Positions 36,888 to 45,695 of a stretch of 64,000 nucleotides of DNA are shown one piece after another. The stretch comes from Melioribacter sp051488685. GTDB lineage: Bacteria; Bacteroidota; Ignavibacteria; Ignavibacteriales; Melioribacteraceae. Under the pieces are notes generated by a model. That model was not told the origin of the DNA. It saw only the letters and a program-made list of their open reading frames with translations, and ran no database searches. Every line of letters starts with the position of its first letter. The first letter of the stretch is position 1. The translations under genes and the position numbers were made by a program. The DNA lies in the NCBI RefSeq assembly GCF_051488685.1, contig NZ_JBPSEH010000001.1:248001-312000 (forward strand), read 5' to 3'.

Positions 36888-37289
36888 TTGAATAAATCAA
36901 TTAGAATTATTTCAGCAATCATTGCAATCCTTTTTAGTCTTATGACAATTGTAGAAGGCTCAAAAGTATTACTTGGAATTACAATTCAGGATTATACAGT
37001 TTTTACACCAGTGTTAATCTATAATGTTATTATGGGAATTGTCTGACTCTCAGCTGGTGTCGCAATATGGTTTAATCACAAAAAAGCTTTTACTTATACA
37101 AAAATTGTGTTAATAATGCACTCGATTGTTCTTGTAACTGTAATTGCACTATACCTTTTAAGTAATGTTGTTGCAATGCATAGCGTGCAAGCAATGATTA
37201 TTCGTGTAATTGTATGGATTGTAATTTTACTCTTGGTCTGGAAAAGCGAACGATCAAAAACAAATAATCAAATAATGTTAAACAAATAG
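36888..37289 (+). pseudogene. Small membrane protein gene interrupted by an in-frame TGA
   Basis: From a TTG at 36888 (with AAAGGTAG upstream) one frame reads through 52 codons, meets TGA at 37044-37046, and continues without any change of frame for 81 codons to TAG at 37287. The two parts form one continuous hydrophobic protein with about four membrane helices (IISAIIAILFSLMTIVEG before the stop, LSAGVAIWFNHKKAF after it). The TGA probably replaces a Trp or Gly codon. Either a true nonsense mutation or an assembly error; an alternative is expression of the second half alone from 37107. Confidence 0.6.
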
Positions 37290-37304
37290 ATAAAGGTCAT
37301 TCAG

Positions 37305-37712
37305 ATGAGAAATAAAATAATTGCTATAATGTTTGCAATGCTAACATTTTCAAACTTCACTTTTCCGCAAAACAAAATTTCATTGCTTGATTCGGAAAAA
37401 GTAAAAGATTATTTAGAACTTAGCCAGGAACAAATTAAAGTAATCGTTCCAAAAATTGAAAGAATAAAGGCAACCATAGAAGAAGACAAAAAAATTATTG
37501 AACAAATAAAAGAACGCGTTAAAAACGATGATGAACCCGGATTCTTTGAAAAAATCAGAGTAAAGCGAGGGCACGATAAACGCGCTTCGAAGATAGAAGA
37601 TTTGATAGATGAAATTAAAGATCAACTAAATGATCAGCAAAAAATTAGATTTAAAAATATCGAAAAACCGGTGTTAAAGCCCTTAGACAAAAAAGAAATT
37701 TTTGGAAAGTAA
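37305..37712 (+). CDS. Small exported helical protein
   Basis: This 135-residue protein has a signal peptide (about 1-21, FTFPQ) and an otherwise highly charged helical body with heptad-like patterns (about 40-120). LELSQEQIKVIVPKIERI recalls the LTxxQ-like repeats of Spy/CpxP periplasmic chaperones, but identity is not clear. It lies between the broken gene and the Omp85-type barrel. Confidence 0.65.
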   Translation: MRNKIIAIMFAMLTFSNFTFPQNKISLLDSEKVKDYLELSQEQIKVIVPKIERIKATIEEDKKIIEQIKERVKNDDEPGFFEKIRVKRGHDKRASKIEDLIDEIKDQLNDQQKIRFKNIEKPVLKPLDKKEIFGK

Positions 37713-37763
37713 TTTGACGGAAGTCTAAACGGTTAGCAAATTGAAAAAGAATTATTAAATATT

Positions 37764-38858
37764 ATGTTAATAAAATCGTTATCAAAAATATTTGTTTTTT
37801 TCTTATTAGAAGTGGGAATAATTTATTCGCAATCGCTGGATGAGAATGTGAAAGTAAGCAGGGATGGTTTCTATCCAGTGCCTGTAATTTTTTATTTGCC
37901 AAATACCGGATATGCTTTTGGCGCAGCATTTCTATATTACAATAACCCAGACAGAGGTAATTCAAATAGATTCCCTGATATTGTCGGTGGATTTGGTACA
38001 TATTCTACAAAAAAACAGGTTCAGGGTAGCATACGCGTAAACAGATATTTTGGCGATAATGATTACAGGTTCGACCTTGATATTTCTTACTTCAGGACAC
38101 CGGATGAATTTTGGGGAATAGGACCCGATCCAGCAACCAAAGTTAAAGAAGATGTAACTTATAACCAGTATAGAATAAAAGTTGATTTTATTATTGCAGT
38201 AGAAAAACATTTCTTTATTGGTCCATATTTCTGGTTTGAAAAATTTTCAATCGCTGAATATGTACCAGGCGGAATTATAGAAACTGGAAACTTACTCGGG
38301 GCCTTAGGCGTAACCACATCTGGCGCCGGAGTAGGATTTGTTCTTGATTATAGAGATAGTTTGTTTTTCCCAACAAAAGGGATCTATGGAGATTGTAAGA
38401 TTCTGTTCTATAGAAAATTTCTTGGTGGGGATGTTAACTTTTTTCGATTCGATTTTGATGGAAGACATTATTTGACTATTGCAAAGGGACAGGTTATTGC
38501 TTTTAATACAATATATAACGGTACTGCTGGTGATGTTCCGATTCAAATGCTGCCCAAATTAGGCAATCACCAAATGATGCGCGGCTACCCAATGGGAAAA
38601 TATTTAGATAAAAATTTGTGGGCTTCTCAAGTTGAATATAGAAGACCATTATTATGGCGTATTGGAGCATCGGCATTCTTTAGTATTGGGCAGGTTTTTC
38701 CGGAAATTAAAAAATTCACATTCAATGATTTAAAGATTTCGGGAGGGCTCGGACTAAGATACTTGTTGGATAGAGACGAACATTTAAATGTTCGGTTGGA
38801 TGTTGCTCAATCACGCGAAGGCACTTACGTTTATTTTACAATACAAGAAGCGTTTTAA
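37764..38858 (+). CDS. Omp85/surface-antigen (BamA-C-terminal-like) barrel
   Basis: This 364-residue protein has a signal peptide (1-20, IIYSQ) and a 16-strand type barrel without visible POTRA domains. Hallmarks are YRDSLFFPTKGIY (about 192-204), similar to the DxRDNPxxPTxG motif of the bacterial surface antigen domain, and GLGLRYLLDRDEHLNVRLDVA near the end. Without POTRA domains it resembles TamA-less small Omp85 proteins that sit near lipid or phosphatase genes. Its substrate is unknown. Confidence 0.8.
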   Translation: MLIKSLSKIFVFFLLEVGIIYSQSLDENVKVSRDGFYPVPVIFYLPNTGYAFGAAFLYYNNPDRGNSNRFPDIVGGFGTYSTKKQVQGSIRVNRYFGDNDYRFDLDISYFRTPDEFWGIGPDPATKVKEDVTYNQYRIKVDFIIAVEKHFFIGPYFWFEKFSIAEYVPGGIIETGNLLGALGVTTSGAGVGFVLDYRDSLFFPTKGIYGDCKILFYRKFLGGDVNFFRFDFDGRHYLTIAKGQVIAFNTIYNGTAGDVPIQMLPKLGNHQMMRGYPMGKYLDKNLWASQVEYRRPLLWRIGASAFFSIGQVFPEIKKFTFNDLKISGGLGLRYLLDRDEHLNVRLDVAQSREGTYVYFTIQEAF

Positions 38859-38882
38859 AGTTAGAAAAACTTTAATAATGAA

Positions 38883-39428
38883 ATGAAGATAGGTTTTTCA
38901 AATATACTTACATCAATTATGATTTTTTCACTCGGTATAACAATTATAACCGAGAGCTTTGCACAAGGTATAGAGTATGGCATAAGAACGGGGATAAATA
39001 ATACGCATAAAAAAGATTTGGACTTATCAGTGTTTGAAATCTTTTTACATACTGCACCACCGGTATATTCATTGATGGATAATATTTTTGCTCCGTTAAA
39101 TATTTCTTTTGAAATTGCGTTTGGAATGATAAGAGAGAAAACAAATAGTTCTTTGATGTTTTCAATGGGTCCAACATTAAATTTAATTAACTATAAGAAT
39201 ATTTTCTCTGTTTCAACTGGTCTCAAACCCAGCTTAACGACTAATCATATATTTAACAATTTTGATCTCGGTGGAACGCTTAATTTTAAAAGTCATATCG
39301 CAGTAAATGTTTCACCTAACAAAAAAATTATTTTAGGATATAGACTTGAACATATTTCAAATGCCGGGTTATATCAAAAGAATCCCGGATTAAATATTCA
39401 CTATGTGGAAGTTATTTTTGTTTTGTAA
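38883..39428 (+). CDS. pagL: PagL-like lipid A 3-O-deacylase (acyloxyacyl hydrolase)
   Basis: This 181-residue outer-membrane barrel has a signal peptide (about 1-27). The C-terminal sequence RLEHISNAGLYQKNPGLNIHYVEV contains His-x-Ser and a downstream Glu in the arrangement of the PagL catalytic triad. PagL removes the 3-O acyl chain from lipid A at the outer surface. It lies 24 bp after the Omp85-type gene and just before the inositol-lipid operon. Confidence 0.75.
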   Translation: MKIGFSNILTSIMIFSLGITIITESFAQGIEYGIRTGINNTHKKDLDLSVFEIFLHTAPPVYSLMDNIFAPLNISFEIAFGMIREKTNSSLMFSMGPTLNLINYKNIFSVSTGLKPSLTTNHIFNNFDLGGTLNFKSHIAVNVSPNKKIILGYRLEHISNAGLYQKNPGLNIHYVEVIFVL

Positions 39429-39464
39429 AATGAGTAATAATATCAACATAAAGAGATAAATATT

Positions 39465-40184
39465 ATGGATTTAGCAATTATAGCTGCTGGGGAAGGGCTT
39501 AGATTAAAAGAAGAAGGAATTACTATTCCAAAACCACTCGTGAAAATTAACGGTGTTCCTTTAATTAAGAGAATAATTGATATGACACTTATAAATGGAT
39601 TCGACTCTATAGTATGTATTATTCGTGAAGAATCGAAGGAGCTGGAAAGATTCTTAAAAGAAAATTATACAAATTACCCGTTGAATTTAATAGTGAAATC
39701 AACACAAAGTTCATTCCACAGTTTATATCAATTAAGTAGATTATTATCAACGCCATTTCTACTAACTACTTCTGATTCAGTATTTCTAGAGTCAGAATTT
39801 AAATCGTTTGTGAATTATGGAATGAATTTAAAAGATGCCGATGGGGTAATTGCTGTAACAGATTTTATCGATGACGAAAAACCATTGTATGCAGACATAG
39901 ACGAAAACGATAGGATAATAAACTTTAATGATTCGAATAACGGTTATGAATTTGTAACAGGCGGTTTGTATTTGTTTAAAAAAAATATTCAAAAAGAGAT
40001 TGAAGAAGCTATGAACTCTGGAGTTATCAGATTAAGAAACTTTCTAAGGTTTCTAATTCAAAAAGATTTTCGATTGTATGCTCTCCCATTTTCAAAAATT
40101 GTTGATGTAGATCATGTAAGTGATATTAAAACAGCCGAGGAATTTTTATCTGATCACAATGCTAAAACTCAGGAGAAAAATTAA
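39465..40184 (+). CDS. Nucleotidyltransferase, possible CTP:inositol-phosphate cytidylyltransferase
   Basis: This 239-residue GT-A type nucleotidyltransferase has the N-terminal loop IIAAGEGLRLKEEGITIPKPLVKING (about 5-30). A TTSDSVF acidic metal site lies near 103-109, and DVDHVSDIKTAEEFL near the end. These enzymes join a sugar or inositol phosphate with CTP or GTP. It heads an operon that also has inositol-3-phosphate synthase and a CDP-alcohol phosphotransferase, which points to CDP-inositol as product. MobA or mannose-1-P guanylyltransferase are alternatives. Confidence 0.75.
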   Translation: MDLAIIAAGEGLRLKEEGITIPKPLVKINGVPLIKRIIDMTLINGFDSIVCIIREESKELERFLKENYTNYPLNLIVKSTQSSFHSLYQLSRLLSTPFLLTTSDSVFLESEFKSFVNYGMNLKDADGVIAVTDFIDDEKPLYADIDENDRIINFNDSNNGYEFVTGGLYLFKKNIQKEIEEAMNSGVIRLRNFLRFLIQKDFRLYALPFSKIVDVDHVSDIKTAEEFLSDHNAKTQEKN

Positions 40185-40185
40185 A

Positions 40186-40941
40186 TTGACCCGTTTTCAA
40201 AAAATGATTATTAGTTTGCAGGAATATTCTTTTTTAGTGAAAGATATAATCGTCGGCTTTTCTAAAATTAGAGATTACTGGGGCGAAATGATTGAGGAAA
40301 TGTACTTAATTGGTACGAAATCATTTTACCTAATTTTTTTAGGTGGATTGTTTACCGGTGTAATTCTTGCAATTGAAACCGGTCATCAACTTGAAACATT
40401 CGGAGCAACAAGCTGGATTGCGAAGACTGTATCTTTAGGCATGGTTCGTGAACTGGGACCTGTAATTACAGGATTATTACTTGCCGCAAGAACAGGCGCA
40501 AAAAATACATCTGAACTGGGGGCAATGCAATTAAGCGAGCAGATTGATGCGTTAAAAGCATTCGGTGTTAGTCCTGTCGAAAAACTTGTAATTCCACGTA
40601 CTGCAGCTGCTCTTGCAATGTTTCTACCTCTCACATTGATAGCAGACCTTGTAGGAATTCTGGGCGGTATGCTAGTATCAAATCAAACGTTCAACAGCGA
40701 CCTAAATACATTCTGGCATACAGCGGTTATATCTCTTAAAATGAAAGACCTGTTCGTTGGATTCATAAAGCCGTTCTTCTTTGGATTTTTTATAGCAACA
40801 ATAAGCTGTTACTTTGGATTAACCACTAAAGGCGGTACAACTGGTCTGGGTAAAAATACAATTAATGCTGTTGTCTATTCGTCGGCAATCATATTAGTTC
40901 TTGATTTCATCTTTACTAAAGTAGTCTGGGAGTTATTATAA
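40186..40941 (+). CDS. mlaE: MlaE-type lipid ABC transporter permease
   Basis: This 251-residue permease has about five to six membrane segments. GMVRELGPVITGLLLAARTGAKNTSELGAMQLSEQIDALKAFGVSP is the MlaE/YrbE signature. I place the start at a TTG at 40186, since AGGAG lies ten bases before it, and the ATG starts upstream overlap the previous gene. It works with the next two gene products (ATPase and MCE protein) in lipid movement between inner and outer membrane. Confidence 0.9.
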   Translation: MTRFQKMIISLQEYSFLVKDIIVGFSKIRDYWGEMIEEMYLIGTKSFYLIFLGGLFTGVILAIETGHQLETFGATSWIAKTVSLGMVRELGPVITGLLLAARTGAKNTSELGAMQLSEQIDALKAFGVSPVEKLVIPRTAAALAMFLPLTLIADLVGILGGMLVSNQTFNSDLNTFWHTAVISLKMKDLFVGFIKPFFFGFFIATISCYFGLTTKGGTTGLGKNTINAVVYSSAIILVLDFIFTKVVWELL

Positions 40942-40945
40942 AATT

Positions 40946-41701
40946 ATGGTTGAATTGAAAAATGTTTCATTAGAAATAAACAATAACAGAATATTGAGGG
41001 ACGTCTCCCTTACGATTGAAAAGGGAAAAAATACAGTAATAATGGGACCAAGTGGTGCAGGCAAGAGTTCTATACTAAAAGTAATACTTGGATTATGGCT
41101 TCCCGATGAAGGAGACGTAATTTTTGAAGGTAGAAGCATCAATGAAATGAACGATAGTGAATTGTTGGAATTAAGGAAAAATATCGGAATGGTTTTTCAG
41201 GGGAATGCGCTTTTCGACGCTTTAACAGTAGCAGAAAACATCCTTTATTTTTTACCGGATAAAAGAAAATATTCCGAAAAAGAATTAAAAATTAAAATCG
41301 AAGAACTCCTTTCGTTTGTAAATCTTACAGGCACAGAAAATTTGTATCCTGAAGAATTGAGCGGTGGAATGAAAAAAAGAGTTGCCATAGCACGCGCCCT
41401 TGCTTTCAATCCTAAAATTATTCTCTTTGATGAACCAACCACGGGACTCGACCCGATTAATACCGCTTCGGTTCTTGAAATGATTGATAAATTAAAACTT
41501 AAAAACGCTACGTCTGTAATAGTTACACATATTGTTGACGATGCAATAGAAATAGGTGATAAGTTTATAATGATTAATCAAGGAGAAGTAGTTGACGAAG
41601 GAGACCTTCAAAAAATTCTGAACTCGAATAATCCTTTTGTAAATCAATTCTTTATGAAAAGAAAACAATTATTGTCCAATAGAGTTTCTCTCGGAGTTTA
41701 A
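40946..41701 (+). CDS. mlaF: MlaF-type ATPase
   Basis: This 251-residue ABC ATPase has Walker A GPSGAGKSS (near 34-42), Q-loop VFQGNALFDALTVAEN, signature LSGGMKKR, and Walker B IILFDEPTTGLDP with the H-loop VTHIVDDA. The phrase GNALFDALTV is characteristic of MlaF. It energises lipid transport by the MlaE-type permease with which it is 4 bp apart. All catalytic motifs are intact. Confidence 0.93.
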   Translation: MVELKNVSLEINNNRILRDVSLTIEKGKNTVIMGPSGAGKSSILKVILGLWLPDEGDVIFEGRSINEMNDSELLELRKNIGMVFQGNALFDALTVAENILYFLPDKRKYSEKELKIKIEELLSFVNLTGTENLYPEELSGGMKKRVAIARALAFNPKIILFDEPTTGLDPINTASVLEMIDKLKLKNATSVIVTHIVDDAIEIGDKFIMINQGEVVDEGDLQKILNSNNPFVNQFFMKRKQLLSNRVSLGV

Positions 41702-41704
41702 AAG

Positions 41705-42664
41705 ATGATAAGAAATGGGAAAAAAAATCAAAGCTTAAAAGTCGGTTATACTATTTTCGCCGGACTGGTAATATTTTTTGTTTTTATAATACTGGTAGGA
41801 ACGGAAGGCTATTACTTCTCGAAAACATATACTCTGAATATGTACGTAAAGAATACCAACGGTTTAATCGAGGGGAGTAAAATTTATCTGGGAGGATTAA
41901 AAGTCGGAACAATTGATAAAATTGAGTTCACAACATTTGGAGATAATAATCTAGTATTGCTGCGACTCGCAGTTCTTGAGAAATACAAATCCCGGATTAC
42001 TGTTAATTCTTATGCTAAAATTGAAACAAGTGGATTATTAGGTGATAAATTAATCAACATATCATTAGGAAATCAGAATGAAAGACCTCTTCAAGAAGGT
42101 GAATTTATACAAGTAAAGGAATCAGTCTCCTTCGATAATATAGCGGATAAGATTGTGCCAATTGTTAATAACATTGAAAAAATTACTGCTAATATTGCAA
42201 CTGTAACAGATTCATTAAATGGTCAAAATAAACTTTCGGGGTTATTATTTGGAATCGAAACTACGAAAAATTTGAATTCAACATTAAAAGAACTAAACGC
42301 TATAACATCCAAACTCAATAACGGTAACAACACATTCAGTCGTTTTATTAATGAAGACAGCCTGTATGCAAGCCTTAAATCACTCGTTGATAATTTGCAA
42401 AATATTTCCAGTTCATTGAGTTCAGGCAGGGGTACGCTGGGGAAATTAATTAAGAATGATTCAATTTATAATAATCTTAATGATATTACGGGCAATCTTG
42501 AGAAAGTCACCTCATCTCTCAATAGCGATTCTACAATAGCAGGTGGTATTCTCAACAACCCGGAAGGTTTTGAAAAGTTAGTTAAACTGTTAGACCAGCT
42601 TGCTAATCTCGTTAAAGATATTAAAATAAACCCTGAAAAATATTTTCATATATCGGTCTTTTAA
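41705..42664 (+). CDS. mlaD: MlaD/MCE-domain lipid-binding protein
   Basis: This 319-residue protein has one membrane anchor (about 18-38) and one MCE domain (about 40-118) with LIEGSKIYLGGLKVGTIDKI. A long helical tail (about 150-310) with repeated KLxxLxxxLxNIxSSLxSGRGTLGKLIKND motifs follows. The tail may form a periplasmic channel or bridge as in YebT/PqiB-type and Mce proteins. It takes lipid from the MlaE/F complex. It is the third gene of the transporter inside the inositol operon. Confidence 0.9.
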   Translation: MIRNGKKNQSLKVGYTIFAGLVIFFVFIILVGTEGYYFSKTYTLNMYVKNTNGLIEGSKIYLGGLKVGTIDKIEFTTFGDNNLVLLRLAVLEKYKSRITVNSYAKIETSGLLGDKLINISLGNQNERPLQEGEFIQVKESVSFDNIADKIVPIVNNIEKITANIATVTDSLNGQNKLSGLLFGIETTKNLNSTLKELNAITSKLNNGNNTFSRFINEDSLYASLKSLVDNLQNISSSLSSGRGTLGKLIKNDSIYNNLNDITGNLEKVTSSLNSDSTIAGGILNNPEGFEKLVKLLDQLANLVKDIKINPEKYFHISVF

Positions 42665-42681
42665 TAAATAGGAAAATAGTT

Positions 42682-43470
42682 ATGGAAAGGATTGCCGGTA
42701 TTAAAAGAAGCAGAGAATTTTCCCCCAATCATATAGAGAACGACTCACTCATATTTATGAAGACTGTCGAGGAGCTTAATAAACTTGGAGTTGAAGTAAA
42801 TATTTACAACGAAGAAGAGATAGAAACGGGTAAGAATTTAAAAGAAAACCTAATTTTTTCGATGGCAAGAGGCACTCAAGTATTAAAAAAATTACTTAAA
42901 GCAGAATTAGAAGGGAAAATTGTTATTAATCCATCTCTAACAGTACTTAAATGTCATAGAATTAATATGTCAAAGTTGCTTAAAGAAGCTGGTATTCCTT
43001 TTCCTTTGACGATTGCTGGCACTCTCGATTATTTAGAAAGTTACGATTTTGAAAATATTGGTACTACAAAAGTATGGATAAAAAGAGGCGATATTCATGC
43101 TATACATAAAGAAGATGTAACGGCAGTATTCAGTAACGAAGAAAAAATAAATATTTTAAAGGAATTTGGATATCGTGGAATTACTTCTGCTATTTTACAA
43201 GAACACATTGAGGGGGAAGTTCTAAAATTCTATGCTGTTAAAAACACTGATTTTTTTGAATACTATTTCTACAATAGAGATAATAAAATAAATGTAGATG
43301 AAGATAAATTGAAAGAGTATGCTGCTAGGTCAGCAGATGCACTAGGACTGGAAATATTCGGTGGCGATGCTATTGTATCCGACTCAGGGAAAATTACAAT
43401 AATCGATGTAAACGATTGGCCTAGCTTTGCCCCTGTACGGAATAAAGCGGCAAAATTTATAGCGAATTAA
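42682..43470 (+). CDS. ATP-grasp enzyme 1 (RimK- or ITPK-like)
   Basis: This 262-residue ATP-grasp protein has the nucleotide-site lysine segment KVWIKRGDIHA (about 130-140), QEHIEGEVLKFYAV (about 173-186) and the metal-binding end GGDAI...IIDVNDWPSF (about 227-249; D242, N244). It lacks the N-terminal domain of peptide synthetases such as LysX. Two readings: an amide ligase that adds an amino acid to an amino-inositol headgroup, or an inositol-phosphate kinase of the ITPK fold, since the IDVN-x-[FW]-P end matches ITPK well. It has a paralogue immediately downstream. Confidence 0.7.
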   Translation: MERIAGIKRSREFSPNHIENDSLIFMKTVEELNKLGVEVNIYNEEEIETGKNLKENLIFSMARGTQVLKKLLKAELEGKIVINPSLTVLKCHRINMSKLLKEAGIPFPLTIAGTLDYLESYDFENIGTTKVWIKRGDIHAIHKEDVTAVFSNEEKINILKEFGYRGITSAILQEHIEGEVLKFYAVKNTDFFEYYFYNRDNKINVDEDKLKEYAARSADALGLEIFGGDAIVSDSGKITIIDVNDWPSFAPVRNKAAKFIAN

Positions 43471-43513
43471 TCTATGACAAGCTAATAAATAGTGGAAATT
43501 AAGAGGCAAAAAA

Positions 43514-44338
43514 ATGATAAAAATTGCTGGCATTAGAAGACATGTAGCTTATTCACCAAATCACATAAGTAATGATACAAAGATATTTCTGCGCACAGTT
43601 GAAAAACTAAATGATAAGGGATTTGATATTACTATTTATGAAGAGCAGGATTTGACCTATATAGATATTAAAGAATCTATTATATTTTCTATGGCGCGGG
43701 GAATGGAAAGCACTCTAAAATTAAAAGAGCTCGAAAAAGAAGGTCGGCTGATAATTAATTCACCGCAAGGTTCAATCAATAGTTACAGAGTTAATATGGT
43801 CAGAATACTTCCTGAAAACGGAATCCCTTTTCCCAAAAGCTTTGTAATTAAAGTGGAAGAAAAGGAAAAAATAAAATTTAAGGATTTTAATAGTCGTAAA
43901 ATCTGGATAAAAAGAGGAGATGTTCACGCTGTGCATCGGGAAGATGTAACAATAGTTTATTCAGAAGAAGAGAAAGAAAATATTATTTCGGAATTTGCAC
44001 GAAGAGGAATACAAAAAGTAGTATTACAAGAGCATCTCGATGGCGATGTAGTCAAATTTTATTCAGTGGCTAATACGAATTTTTTCCATTGGTTTTATTT
44101 AAATGGCATAAATCATAATCCTTTTGATATAAATCTGCTTAGAGAATTGGGCAATGAATCAGCCGGGGCAATCGGGTTGGATGTATATGGAGGCGACGCA
44201 ATTATTTCGCGAGATGGAACTATTTCTATTATTGATATAAATGATTGGCCAAGTTTTGCGCCGGTACGCGAAGAAGCAAGTTCCTCAATAGCCGAACTAA
44301 TTGTTAGAAAAATAAATAATTTTTTTGTGGAGAGATGA
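43514..44338 (+). CDS. ATP-grasp enzyme 2, paralogue of enzyme 1
   Basis: This 274-residue ATP-grasp protein aligns with the previous one all along: IAGIRRHVAYSPNHISNDT, KIWIKRGDVHAVHREDVT (about 133-150), LQEHLDGDVVKFYSV (about 175-189) and GGDAI...IIDINDWPSFAPVREEA. The pair have diverged in the N-terminal 100 residues, where an acceptor substrate could bind. They may use two related substrates or work as successive enzymes. Its 3' end overlaps the initial region of the aminotransferase gene frame. Confidence 0.7.
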   Translation: MIKIAGIRRHVAYSPNHISNDTKIFLRTVEKLNDKGFDITIYEEQDLTYIDIKESIIFSMARGMESTLKLKELEKEGRLIINSPQGSINSYRVNMVRILPENGIPFPKSFVIKVEEKEKIKFKDFNSRKIWIKRGDVHAVHREDVTIVYSEEEKENIISEFARRGIQKVVLQEHLDGDVVKFYSVANTNFFHWFYLNGINHNPFDINLLRELGNESAGAIGLDVYGGDAIISRDGTISIIDINDWPSFAPVREEASSSIAELIVRKINNFFVER

Positions 44339-44339
44339 T

Positions 44340-45695
44340 ATGGAAGTAGAACGAAAAATCGAATATGCCTCTGTTCTTACAGAAACTCCCGGTCCGAAAT
44401 CATTGGCATTGTTTAATGAAGAGCAGAACTACATTGCTCCGGGCATTCAAACCATTGCGACACGTTCAAAAATTGCTATTGAACGTGGTCAGGGATGTTT
44501 TGTCTATGATGTTGACGGTAACAGGTACATTGATTTTTTTGCAGGTGTCGGTGTCGCAAGTCTTGGGTACAATCATCCGGTTTACAACAAAATGATGAAA
44601 GAACAACTTGATAAAATTCATGTTGGCAGTTTCACTTCTGAAAATAGAGTCAAGCTTACCAAACTTCTTTCTGAAATTGCAATAGGTGATTTAAGATGGA
44701 GCCAATTTTACAGCGGCGGCGCTGAAGCTGTTGAAGCAGCTCTTAGAATGGCAAAATCATACACAAAGAAAAATGAGTTTATAGGATTCTGGAATGGATT
44801 TCACGGCAAAACTGTTGGTGTACTTGGATTACTTGGAGATAATTTTAAGTTTGAACTCGGTCCTCTACCACCAGGAATTTATACCACTCCTTATGCTGAT
44901 TGCAGACATTGTGAATTTAATAAAACTTTTCCTGGTTGTAATTGGGAATGTGTTGATCACATAAGAAAAAAAATTAGATATGAAACAACAAACAATATAG
45001 CTGCAATCATTGTAGAGCCAATTCAAGGAACCGCAGGAAATGTTGTACCTGCTCCAGGATATCTAAAAGAATTAAGAAAACTTGCCGATGATATTGGAGC
45101 ATTATTAATCTGTGATGAAATGATAACCGGATTTGGAAGAACAGGAAAAATGTTCGGGACTCAACACGAAAATATTATCCCTGATATCATTACAATTGGA
45201 AAAGGATTTGGCGGCGGATTTCCAATAACCGGAGTTATGTCTCGCAAAGAAATAATTTTTGCCAAACCTTTTGGTAATCCAAGTGGAAGTTCCTCCAGTT
45301 ATGGCGGAAATCCATTTGCATCAACAGCGGCTTATGCTACCGTTAAAACAATTATTGAAGAAGGTTTAGTTGAAAATTCTGCAACAGTTGGTGCTTTTAT
45401 GCTCGAAAAACTTAACGAGATGAAGTCAAGAATTCCGATTATTGGGGATGTGCGTGGCAAAGGTTTAATGATTGGGATTGAACTTGTCAAAGGTAAAGAT
45501 TCAAAAGAAAAACTTGATAAAAAATATACCGAAATGGTTTTTCAGGAATGTCTGAAACGCGGATTGATTTTAATGGGATATAATGCAGATATAAGAGTTT
45601 ATCCACCTTTAATCATCACAAAAGAAATTGCAGAAGAAGGTATGCAGATTATGGAGGAAGCATTTACTTATGTGGCTGAACAAATTAAAAATTGA
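44340..45695 (+). CDS. Class III PLP aminotransferase
   Basis: This 451-residue aminotransferase belongs to the GABA/ornithine aminotransferase class. The cofactor lysine is K288 in TIGKGFGGGFP, and D259 lies in LLICDEMITGFGRTG. The sequence CRHCEFNKTFPGCNWEC (188-204), with four cysteines, is found in a bacterial/archaeal branch of this class. In its setting, next to a Gfo/Idh/MocA dehydrogenase and inositol synthesis, it could aminate a keto-inositol (as in scyllo-inosamine formation). ATG at 44340. The amino donor is unknown. Confidence 0.87.
   Translation: MEVERKIEYASVLTETPGPKSLALFNEEQNYIAPGIQTIATRSKIAIERGQGCFVYDVDGNRYIDFFAGVGVASLGYNHPVYNKMMKEQLDKIHVGSFTSENRVKLTKLLSEIAIGDLRWSQFYSGGAEAVEAALRMAKSYTKKNEFIGFWNGFHGKTVGVLGLLGDNFKFELGPLPPGIYTTPYADCRHCEFNKTFPGCNWECVDHIRKKIRYETTNNIAAIIVEPIQGTAGNVVPAPGYLKELRKLADDIGALLICDEMITGFGRTGKMFGTQHENIIPDIITIGKGFGGGFPITGVMSRKEIIFAKPFGNPSGSSSSYGGNPFASTAAYATVKTIIEEGLVENSATVGAFMLEKLNEMKSRIPIIGDVRGKGLMIGIELVKGKDSKEKLDKKYTEMVFQECLKRGLILMGYNADIRVYPPLIITKEIAEEGMQIMEEAFTYVAEQIKN

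Noticed and set aside
37044..37046. TGA as a selenocysteine codon
   Set aside because: The site is in a membrane helix boundary with no redox motif; no adjacent hairpin and no selenium genes are seen.
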